Of a stretch of DNA of 64,000 nt, positions 21,901 through 33,800 are shown piece by piece. A program made the translations under genes and the position numbers. Position 1 is the first letter of the stretch. The number at the start of each line of letters is the position of its first letter. Under the pieces are notes generated by a model. It ran no database searches. It was given only the letters and a program-made list of their open reading frames with translations, and was not told the DNA's origin. This stretch comes from Nephrocerus scutellatus. Its lineage: Eukaryota > Arthropoda > Insecta > Diptera > Pipunculidae. The DNA is taken from contig OX352763.1 in assembly GCA_947095585.1 (NCBI GenBank), positions 102,031,908-102,095,907 of the forward strand, written 5' to 3'.

Positions 21901-24825
21901 GCTTTTCAACCGACTGTCAACTTAACCTAACCTTACCTAATGATTACGATTGGTAACGTCCAACCATACACTATGACAGATGAGGCAATGGAACTGTAGA
22001 GTGTTGCTCTTTATTGATGAAATAATTATACTATCAATACCTGATATGAAAGACCCACAGAAAATGAAATCGCTACAGGCGACAAGTAAATATGTACACT
22101 AATTTCATATAATAAATTAAATGATAAGGAAAAATTCTAGAATTATAACACCAGCAGTAATTGAATTGGCACTAAAGTGAAGAAAGCAATCAAATAATTA
22201 ACAGAGCAAAAGCAGAGGTCATCTACGAGAGGTGATGGCCAGGAAAACACAACAACACAAATTTCATTAAAATGTAAATCACCCATCAAAGAGTTAGAGC
22301 TTCAGACGTGTATTGTATGTTATTGACATTATTTTTATTTCATTTCAATATTGTTATCGTACAAGCCAATGGAAAATACCTAACATACCTACCACTTTAG
22401 TTCAGTAATGTTGCCTCAGTGTATCAATAAAGACTTGACCCGATGGCGACGTGGAAGATCTCACTGAATTGTGTAAATAAATAAATAATCGAAATAGATT
22501 ACAGAGCAAATGTGTGATTGCCACTCTTGGGGGTGACGGCTGACTGACGGCGAAACAATTTCACTGTGTCTCTATCTCCCTTTCACTGTCTCTATCACTC
22601 TCATTTGGATTTTTTTTCTAAATAACATCTGTAGGCAATGTTTTTTCATTCCTTCACAATTCATGAGTCAGCAGCAACGGCATTGTCTTTTTTATCTCTC
22701 CTTTTCCGGATCATCATCCTCATCGTCGTTCCGTTTGAAGAATTTCATCTTAAAGATTTTGTTCCATTATCCAGACAGATACTTTATTCGTCGCCCCACT
22801 GATTAATCATTAAAATGTTGTTGCTTTTTTGCAGTAGCAGTAAATCATTTTGCCGGAACAGCCGCTGCCGCTCTGTCTCTCTGTGCGTTGATGGGGCTCT
22901 TTGTATTAGCACACTTAGTGGCTACTCTGTGCTGATTCTGACCAATTCTATGCAGTCACAAGATACGTTAACAATAAAGATATAAATATAATTGTCACAC
23001 AGGAGTCATCGGTTTTTTGCTTTCGCCGCTAATTATAGGCAGCACATACATATATGCACATATGAATTTCCTATGGAAACGCACAAAAGATCGTATGACA
23101 ATAGCGAATGAAATGGCAACAGCCGCTCCCACTGCAGGTGGTGTCGGTGCTTTGTGTTAAGTGGTGACCAGCGAAGTAGTACATCTAAGTTGTTTTTGTG
23201 GCAATAAAAATATATTCTTTTTTTTTTAAAGAATACAGCGAAGAAGTTTTTAAATGTTATTAAGAATACAAAAGTAGCTAGTGTCGGTAAACACTCACAT
23301 GTTACATATGCAATGATTTAATACAAAGTAAGGAGCTCTTCGATCTGGTTTTTCTAGCTGATGTAAAAACCATAGTTTTAGGCGCACCAGACCAGATATG
23401 GCAATTGAACTCCAGTTTAGGAAGAATAACAGCCTTACATATAGTAGCCAGATCAGAGGGAGTGAAATATTTCTTGCACCGGGCTTGAAAACCTAAACAT
23501 TTCGCAGCATTTTTGGCGATGGTAAATATGTGGCCATTCTAGCGAAGCTTGTCGTTAACGCACATACCGAGAATTGCTAGATTTTCAGTTTCCTCGATGC
23601 AAGTGCCATTCGCTTTAGACGGCAGGAGACAGCATTGGGTTTTGGAAGCGTTAGATTCTGCTCGATTGTTTTCTCCCCATTGTATTATGCTGTCTAGGTC
23701 AGAATTTAATGTGCTTAACATACGAAGTTGTTTGAGTTCCACATGAGAAGTGGAGTGACGTTCCTCAAACTTATATGAGAAGCAGAGAGTGCTGTCGTCA
23801 GCGAAATAATGAATTGGATTAGAAGTCACAGATAAGAGATCATTATTAAAAATGAGGAAGAGTGTCGGGGACAAAACAGAGCCCTGGGGAACGCCAGCAT
23901 TTAAGTAATGAACTTTAGACTTGAAACCATCCATCGACTCCATAAGCACGCATTTTGGACAAACGAGCTTGATGCCAAAATCTGTCAAATGCCTTAGAAA
24001 TATCGAGTGCAACAGCTTTGCTTTCTCCAAATTGATGCAAAGGCCGGTTCCTGCCGGTCACTAAGGATTTTTTTGGTTTTAAGATATTTCTTGAGCTGAA
24101 AATTGATCAGCGTTTCCATAACCTTGGAAAAAATGGATGCAAGTGCTATGGTTCGGTACGAAGAAGAAGACGACGGCTCGCCTTTTTGGGGTATGGGCTG
24201 GACAAAGGTTGTTTTCCAACTTCTCGGGAAGAGTCCAGAAGAATAGGATAGATTGAAAAGCTTACGCAATGGTAATGCCAGCTTCGAAGAACACTCCTTC
24301 AGAACTAATGGGGAAATGCCATCTGGCCCTGATCAGATTTGTGAGTGTTGAGATCGTTTAAAACTGTAGCAACTGCACGAGTACGAATGAATATCTGTCC
24401 CATAGCGTGTTAAATACTCTCAGGTGCAGGAGGCAGCAATGTCAATCTGGAGCTAGCTGCAAAATGCACAGCAAATAGATTGGCGTTTTCTGTCTATACT
24501 GGAATGTCATTATAAATGAGCGTTGGAATCGACGACGAGGCTGTATATTTGATTCTTTTCATGAAAGACCCAAAATTTTTACTACCTTTGGGACATTGTA
24601 GTATTTTTTGCCACAATTTTTGGTCGTAGGCGAATTTGACTCGCCGAAGATGGGCATTGCAATCATTTGTTCGGTTTTCTTCAGTGGGTTTTGCTTTGTA
24701 AGCCTCTTTACAGCTGGAGTCATACCATCCATCTTCCTTTGGTTTGATGGACTTATTCCTGAAAGGGATAAACTTTCTCATACCAATAAGAATGATGTTT
24801 GTGATTGCATCAGTGGCGGTATCCC

Positions 24826-24862
<37 letters not shown>

Positions 24863-27800
24863 GACAAAAATAAGAGCGACCAGATAATTCTCCCAAAGAA
24901 GTTGTTAAGGCCGTCCCAATTGGCTTTCCCGTATTGCCATACTGTTTTTTCTCTCTCATTCACATATAAGCAACTCCTGTAAAAGGTGTTATGATGGATT
25001 CCCAGTTAGGCTGCGTGGCCGACTAATGGATTGTGATTATGGCAGAACTCTGGAAATATCTTTACGTAATCTGGAGATCAGCCCGGTGGAAGGCCACATC
25101 GCTCTCGACGTGATGCAATTGGTCCAGTCATTACACCTTAACTATGATTTGGTGGTAAGAAGGTGAGAACACGTTGCTTGATGGAACTTAAAGGACAGCA
25201 AACTCTCTCAGTGTACTCTCCCTCTCGTCAGTACGTCTGCCCTCTCATTGTCATCTCCTCCTTTGGTAATAACTACAGTATATTGCAGTGACCGTATGGT
25301 TTGGTAACAAACCACCCAAGTTCTGGAGGTAATACGTATAAGATTATGTTTTGGGCATCGGTGGGCAGGACCGTAGTGCGCATTGCACTCAACTCCGACG
25401 TATTGGACAGACGTTACACGACGCACTTTGAGGTATTTCTAGACCTTGTGTACCTCAGTTCCAGTACTTTTCGCTTCACTTTTACCTCTCAGAGATGTAA
25501 TTTCCATCTAAAAGCCGTTTGTTTTCTAAGGTGAATATCATGTAGTTAATAGTTTCATCATTATCATTAAATTTTGCTCTTCAACTGGGGTTCCGTCATG
25601 GTTTCAGGCTGCAATAGCTTCTTTTACCCGGCATCCTTCAAGATTTCGTCTTGCATTGTGAAGTTTTTCTTTGTTGTATGATGAACTTTTTTTTCGCATT
25701 AATGGCTCATCACATTTGACCTTTGATTTATCGTTATTATCAGTAAACTAAGAATTATCACTTTGCTTAATGGATTATTTATGACTTTCTTATCGTTTTT
25801 TGTGAGTTCTACCATAACTTTGGTTGTCATCTATCTATAAGTGTCTACTGAGCACCACGCAAACAATTACCATCAACTTCAAGGCAATAATACAATAATT
25901 AAACTTATCACTGCAGCTACTTTTTAATACTATTTTTGCCTCCAGGTCAAACCCATTACGACTAGAGTGTTGTTGGTATCTTTATTGTAAGAAATTGTTT
26001 TTCTTTTACATAATAAATTCAATAAATAATCTATACATCTGTATCTATATAATAATGTATGTGAGTATGTTCCCTATAGACTTCCAAACCATTCCACCAA
26101 TCGCGTTCAAACTTTGCGCATGTGCACATTTTTGCTACAGCCAGATGTCTGGGTCAAGGGTTCACCAAACAAATTCTTTTTACAAATTTCATGTTTTATT
26201 AATTTTTCATAATCTTTAATAAGAAATGTTTAAAGAAAACACGAACCGCTATATTTTGGAAAAGGTGTCGAACACTTTGGTCATGGAAATGGTCTTTCTT
26301 AATCTTTTGTTTTTAAATTGTCCAGAATTTTTTATCAATAAATTTTGCAAAGGAACATGAACCCGATTTATTTTTGAATGAGACCCTTGTGTCAACGTAC
26401 CCTAATGCTTTTTTTTCACTTTGTTATCAGTCCTTTTAAATCAAGAGTCGAGAATTATAGAACGAAGTGATCTCATTGCGCGAGGTGGTCAGCAGTTGAA
26501 TCAGAGTAGAACTCGGCTTCCCATTATAAACTTACACGACTATGTAGGTTGACTATGGCCAATGTTATACGGGGGTAGTCCCAGAAGTACCCGACCTAAC
26601 AAAGAAAACACAATTACAAAAAATTTGGAGAAAAATATCTTTATTTCTGTACATAGTCTTCTTTTAATTCGATACACTTTTCCCAGCGACAGCTTGGATA
26701 CCCTGTGTATAGTGAGAATTGTCGAACTCCTTAAAATAGCCATAAACCGCAGACTCCACCGCTTCATTGTTGGCAAAGCTTTTACCACCAAGCCATTATT
26801 TAATTTCGGAAACAGGAAATAATCCGAGGGGGCTAAATCTGGCGAGGAAGCAATTCGAACTAACTCATTGATCTTGGATGATCACGATGACGGATGTGTA
26901 AGCTGGTGCATTGTCTCGATGAAACAAATTTTTTCTTCGCCAAATGAGGCTGTTTTTTCTTGATTTAAAAATTCCTTGAGAGCGTTCACTATTGATGGCT
27001 GCCGTAATTTTCGAACGCTGCAATAAGTTCGCATAATACACGCCGATGATTGTGTTTCTTTTCTGATGATAATCAATGAAAATTATACCACGCCCAGCTT
27101 GTTTTGTTTGTTTTGACTGTTCCTTCGTCTGATGGATCCATGTTTCATCCACGGTTATAAATCGACGCAAAAACTCAGCATTATTGTTGTGAAAATTCGC
27201 CAAACACTCGATTGAAACATCCTCACGACGCTGTTTTTGTTCCATTATGAGTAATCGCGGCACCCATCTTTCGCCCAGCTTGTTTTGTTTGTTTTGAGTG
27301 TTCCTTCGTCTGATGGATCCATGTTTCATCCACGGTTATAAATCGACGCAAAAACTCAGTTTTTTTGTTGTGAAAATTCGCCAAACACTCGATTGAAACA
27401 TCCTCACGACGCTGTTTTTGTTCCATTATGAGAAATCGCGGACCCATTTTCGCCCAGCTTTCTCATATCCAAATGAACAGTCGCAATGCCATGTACTTTT
27501 TGAAATTTCTGCCATATTTGCTAGCTCACGCACTTTCAGCCGACGGTAATCCATTACCATTTTGTGGATTTTTTCACCATTTCTGGTGTACTTACCTCAT
27601 TTGATGACCACTGCTATGTTCGTCTTGGCAACTCTTACGACCTCTTTTAAACTCTGCAACCCAATATTTTATTGTTGCAAACGAATGAGCAGACTACCCT
27701 AGAGTAGAATCTAGCTCCGTTTTGATGTTGGTTGGATTGAGGCCTTTCAAATTTAAGTTTTGTATGATGACCAATTTTTCCAGGTTTAAAAATTCATTGC

Positions 27801-30800
27801 GAGCGTTCACTATTGATGGCTGCCGTACAAATACTAAACAACGTAGCGTCGTCAAACGTTTGTAAGGTTTTGGTACTTTCTACCACAGTCATTCTTTCAT
27901 AGCTATTGTCTACTATTCATAAATAAAAAACACAAACGGAATTAATATTACTCCAATTATGAATTTTATTGAAAACAAATTACTGCGTAAAAATTACATA
28001 AATAAGAAAGAAAAGTTTTGTCAATCACCGAGTAAGTAAATTATTACGTACGTTCCTAATCGCGTTCACTTTGGAAGTAGGCTGACACATAGTTTTGTTT
28101 ATTGTGTGTGCAGCTGACGATGTTTCGACAGTTTTAGGTTTGTTTAATTTTTGCTTGTTCGGAGCGCCACAATACTCTCCCGCGAGTAACGAAGCTATCT
28201 ATGGTTTTCAGTGGATGAAACTGATGCTGGCGTCCTGGCATTTGTTTGGCTGAGTGTTGCCTGTTCCGCCTCGACAAAAGCTGGTTTCAATCTCTCGGAT
28301 TGTTCTTGTTTGGAACGCCACACTTTTTAAATAAGAACAGCTATCTATTCGTCAGGTCGGGTACTTCTGGGACTACCCTTGCAAGCCCACGCAAACTTCT
28401 ATAGCGAGCTTCCACAAGGAGATGGACTGGCCTGCGTCCTCTTCAACTTGGCCCTGTCACTCACGCACGCCCCATTGTGACTCTAAAATTGTGATGAAAT
28501 AGCAATCAGTGGTTCACAAATTTTTACCAGAGACAAAAACCATAATGGGAGCACCACTTTCAGTGATTTTAAAAATTTTTGATATGAGTAAAAATTGAGA
28601 AATATTTTCGTTGTAAGACAATTGACATTAAATAAAATAATAAAAACTATAATAATGGTCTCCAGCCACACTCGTCCTCTATAAGTCCATCAAGATACTG
28701 GCTTATTGACATCCTTGGTAGAATCTCAAGAGTTGTACAAGAAGATTTCTTCCATATAGAGCGGACGGTACGGAATTTTGAGCGACTTATAAATGACATC
28801 AATACAAAGTACATGGTGGCCACGTCTGCGAGCAGAAGATCAAACATTGGTCCATGAGAAGTGGAGTGGAGTGCAATCCTTTAACTATATCGGGTGAACT
28901 TTAGCGCATAGCCAACAAAGTCTACTTTAGTCTGTCAACACTCTTCAAATCCAGAAATTACACCATAACATCCAAGCAGTATCCCAGACTTGGGTGCTTA
29001 GCAAGAGTGTTTTCTGCTCTTGACTTTAAGCCGCGTACGAAAGTGTAGTCTAATGTTGGTCCTGTATGTGACGACCCACATTTCCGGAGTCTTCAATGGT
29101 AAGACCTACAGGCGTGGTCCAATATATCGATTCCATGAAGAGAGTCCAAGTCTACGCTAGAAGGAAGGCCCGTAGTTCCCAGGTCTAATAGTGAAATATG
29201 ATGACTATAGCCTAATGATATAATTGCCTGTTTGTTTGTTTGTTTGTCTCTATGATATAACCCGGAGTAGATGGCGGTGGAGTCAATATATTCTCGAAAA
29301 GTTCATATTCACACCATATGTGTTTTTGCTGCTCCGATAAGTTTATATATTTTTGCGCTTGAGTCGTCGAGATATTTACAAAAATGTGTAATTATGGCCT
29401 GAGAGTGGCGCTGCGATAGATAAAATGTTTGATGAAAAATGGGGAATGTGAGTGCAAAATGTTTTGCTGGGTTCTCTCACTACTATGTAGTATATGATTG
29501 CGAGCCCGAAGAGCAAAGCTAATGATCAGAGGACAGGAAAAATTTTTCAGCGTGCGTGTGTCAGTTTGTACGTTTGTATTTCTCAACACGTATATCTCGG
29601 CTTCTACCAGTCAGAATTTGATGGGACTTGTTTTAAAACAAAAAAAAAATTAAAATAATATAGGATGAACAAGAAGAAAATAGGATAGAAAAAGATTTAA
29701 AGATAATTTTGGGAAGATTATAACTTTATTAAAGGAATGGTTTATAATAATTATTGAAAGATAATCCGATTATTATGGGAAGATTGTATTATGTTGATTA
29801 ATAAATAATTGTGGAATTAAATGCGAATAAATGACAATGAGAATGGTTATAAAACTTTTAATTATGATTACGGGAAGTTTTTTTGCTGTTTATAGCAAGA
29901 TTATGGCATGATTATAAGAAGATTATAGGATAATTATAGAACAGTTTGAAAACTCTTAAAGTTTTTTGTATTTATTGGAAGATTATAGTATTTATAAGAA
30001 GATTCTAGGATGATTATAGAACAATTACAAACTGTTCAAATTTTAATTTTGTTACAGAGCTCTCACAATGGAAGTAAAATGTTTTTTCGTTATGTTGGTA
30101 GAACTCTAATGGCAAAAGTTAACAAACTTTTAACTTTTTCGTAAGAAGTGCAGAATGCAGTTAAGAATTCAGTATAATAACTATAAAGTTTGTCACAGCG
30201 TGTGTACATTATAAAAAAAGAAAACATTTTAATCTTTATGTACTCAGTGTGCGAGCGATTTTAAGTTAAGGTTTAGGGCATAAGCCTTACGTCTTCAATT
30301 TTTCCATTGTGAGAGCTCTGTTAAATTTTTTGAATTGAGACTTAAGATTTTTCAAGTCTTACAAGAAAGACTTACAAGGTTTTGTAAGTTTGAGATTTAG
30401 AAGTCTTTAATGCGATATAGATAATAAAAAAAAAATTTCCATTGAACAAAGTTAAAGCTTGATCTCAAATTTTAATATTTATTTCTCTTCTCGTTTGGAT
30501 TGATTTTCTAAGAATTTCTTTCGCAATTCTACAAATTATTATTAAAAATAATTTCAACTGAATCACACTGCATGCATGGCTATTTCCCAATCAATTTGTC
30601 ATTGTCAACATAAAGAAACTTCATCATTGCTATGCTTTGCGCACACAGAGATGTCTGTCTGTCTTACTCATAGACAAGTATTAATAAATTAATTAGAATT
30701 GCAAATTTTCGTTAAATAGTATTAGCAAATAGTATTAGTATATGTATACTGCTTTGGTATAAGTATTGGTAGTTGTTGTAGCACAAGGTAATACATTGGC

Positions 30801-33800
30801 ATCCCTGCCTGTATAGATTGCAAAATGCCTTATGCTGCATTGCAAAAAAACAAAAACAATGGAGCTTAAAAAACGAAAACAAACCTAAACTTCTCACAAG
30901 ATTCTTGACCTTTTATTGGATTTAAATTTGAAATTGAAACTGAAACAGAATCATGTCATCATCAATTGTCTCACTATAATAAATTATTGTACTTCTTCTT
31001 ACACTGTTGCGAGCGAGTGCATTGGGTAAACAAAATTCACAAAATAGCACTCGACGATGACGATACAACATAATAAGTGGTGTATTCCACAGCTCCCTCA
31101 GTACCACCTCCTAAGCTTCGGCTCCCAAATAGCTAGAGCTAACCTCCCCAATCACCACAAAATCATCACATCACTAAGCGCAACCGACCGAAGCTATCTC
31201 GCTTCTCAGTCCTCCCTCATTCACACGTTTTGGTTGTGCTCGGGTCTGTTGGTCGATTGCTTATTTTGTCATTCATTGTGGGTCGTTTCGTTTGTTTTCC
31301 GCTGTTCTGGTGTGTTCGTCATCGTCGGTATTGTCGTCGTCGTCGTCGTCGCCTGCGCCTGTAAAGACAAATCAATTCCTTTCTCCGCACTATCATTTTA
31401 TTGTTTAATGTGTTTAGTTGTTCAATTCATTCTGTTGATGTCGCTTCCTATATATTTTCATTTAATTAAAAAGTGTAAAACCACAGTTGAGAGAGAGCTC
31501 TATCCTTCAATCAATAATATCGTTATTTTAGTCCTTGTTATTTCATGGAAACATATGACACTTGGCGTGTGTGAAAATTCGATAATTTCTCTTTAGTGGT
31601 GATATTGAAGTTGATTTTCCCAATAGAGGAGAGGTGGTGGCTGGCCACCAACTGGCTCCTGTTCACTGACTTTTAGGAAGAATGTCATTCAAAAGTACAC
31701 AAACCGATCCCGGCGGAACAACAGGCGACAATAGTTGTTCCGCTATTAACATTGACAGATATTCATTTTACAGTGAGTTTTCCAATTGCACACAGTCTGA
31801 TAATTTCTCAGCTGATATTGTTGAGTGGTGGCGAAGTGACGTTTGCTCTGCATCGAAAAAAAAAGAAGGACTGCCAAATTGCCGAAATGATGTAACGAAA
31901 TTACATACAAAACTGTGTACTTGTCATCATCGGCGCGGATTCGTTTGCTGCTGGCTTAGTGTCTCGCTCGTGGCTGGCTGGTCTTTCTCCTCAATTTTCT
32001 TCATAATGTCACTCAACGAGGAAACGAATTTATTTATTATTTTTTCATCAATGTGTTTTTCGATTTTATTTATTTTAACATTTTGGTTTAACTCTGCTTC
32101 TTCTTTTTCTACTACTTTTTCATCATCAACAGGAGAACGACCCGCAATTATCGCACCACCAGAGAGTGAATGGTATCATGGACGTTTGGATAGATATTCC
32201 GCCGAGTCCCGATTAAGAGGAACTGGCAAGCTGGGAAGTTATCTAGGTGAGTACCGGGAATGAGATCGAACTCAAATCCGAAAGTAAAAAGAAATTTCTT
32301 TAGGCGCGTTGAGAGTAATATTTTAAAGCTTTGTAACGTTTTTCATCATCGACATTTGGCGTCCTCACGTTTTTACGGTTTTATGATAATTATAGGATGT
32401 GTTTTGGAACATTATAGGATGATTATAGGAATATTAGAAGATGATTCAGGGACCAATATAGGATGATTTATTATAGATTTGTTATAGGATCATAATCGAA
32501 AAATTATAGTACAATTGGATGAATATAATATAGGATGACTATAGAAATGTTATGGGATGATTATAGATTTGATGATTATAGGAATATTATAGAACGATTT
32601 GACGAATAATAAGTGTTATTATAGGAACATAATTGGATGGTTTTATACAAATTATAGGAATTTTGAATAAATTATATGGATGGATATAGAATTATGATGA
32701 TTATATGATAAAAATTATAAGAGATCTTATGGTAACTTTAATATGATGTGTTTTTGGAAATTATAGAATGATTATAGGAATATTATAGGATGATTCAGTG
32801 ACCAATATAGGATGGTTAGAGAATTATTATAGGATGATTATTGAAATATTATATTTAGTACGATTGGATAAATATATTATATGATGGTTAAAGAAATGTT
32901 ATGGGATGGTTATAGATATGATGATTATAGGAATATTATAGAACGGTTAGAGGAATAATAAGTGTTATTATAGGAACATAATTGTATGGTTTTAGACAAA
33001 TTAAACGAATTTTAAATAAATTATATAGGATGATTTTAGATTTATGATGTTTATAGGATAAAATAATTTATGGGATATCTAATGGTAACTTTAATATGAT
33101 GTTTAATGATCCAAAAAATGGATAATTATAGAAATATTATAGGATAATTATAGGAATGATTCAGGGACCCATATAGGATGGTTACAGAATTATTTTACGA
33201 TGTTTATCGAAATATTATAGAACGTTTGGAGGAATATAATATAGGATGTTTATCAAAATATTATAGGATGACTAAAGGAATATAATAAGATGATTATAGG
33301 AATATTACAGGATGATTTAGGGACTAATATAGATTGATTACAGAATTATTATAGAATGATTACCGAAATATATATGTATCATAGTATGATTGTAGTAATA
33401 TAATGCATTATGATTATAAAAATATAACGGATTAATTATAGATATATGATGATTATAGGAATATTATAGAACGATTTGAGGTATAATAAGGGTGAATATA
33501 ATAGAATGGTTTTAGAAATATTATAAGTATTTTGAAGGAATTATATAGGATAATTTTTGTGGGCGCCGTGGCTCAGTGGATAGGAGCATGGACTGTTGTT
33601 CATGGTTCGAATCCCAGTAACACCAAAGCATTTTTCACGGTGTCCCACCTCTCGCGAAAGTTTGACAAACGTCCGAGAGTAATAACTTGTCACTAAAAGC
33701 TTCTCAATTTGCCGTTCGGATCCGGCATTGAATTGTAGGTCCCTCCATTTGTGTGCAAAAATATGCATGCTCAACACAAATGGTTGCGAGAAGTCAGGCC

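Larger units (their letters stand above)
18907..32132 (+). other. vap intron 1 (13.2 kb), repeat-laden
   Basis: Donor gtaaga, acceptor catcaacag. It contains a small duplication near 19765-19890 (accgccttacggtgagc twice), LOA and jockey remnants (20255-21170), a LINE-A RT fragment (21247-21356), a foldback-like end (21357-21780), a LINE-A copy (23345-24970), a mariner (26573-28378) and an RTE remnant (28390-29070). The stretches 18907-20250, 21940-23340, 25340-26570 and 29180-31050 show no gene that I can support; the last of these is AT-rich. Confidence 0.75.

Noticed and set aside
31057..31596. A 179-codon plus-strand open frame upstream of the SH2 exon
   Set aside because: Much of it is GTCGTC low complexity and T-rich runs; no domain, no conserved start context and no link to vap exons. 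Likely untranslated intron sequence.
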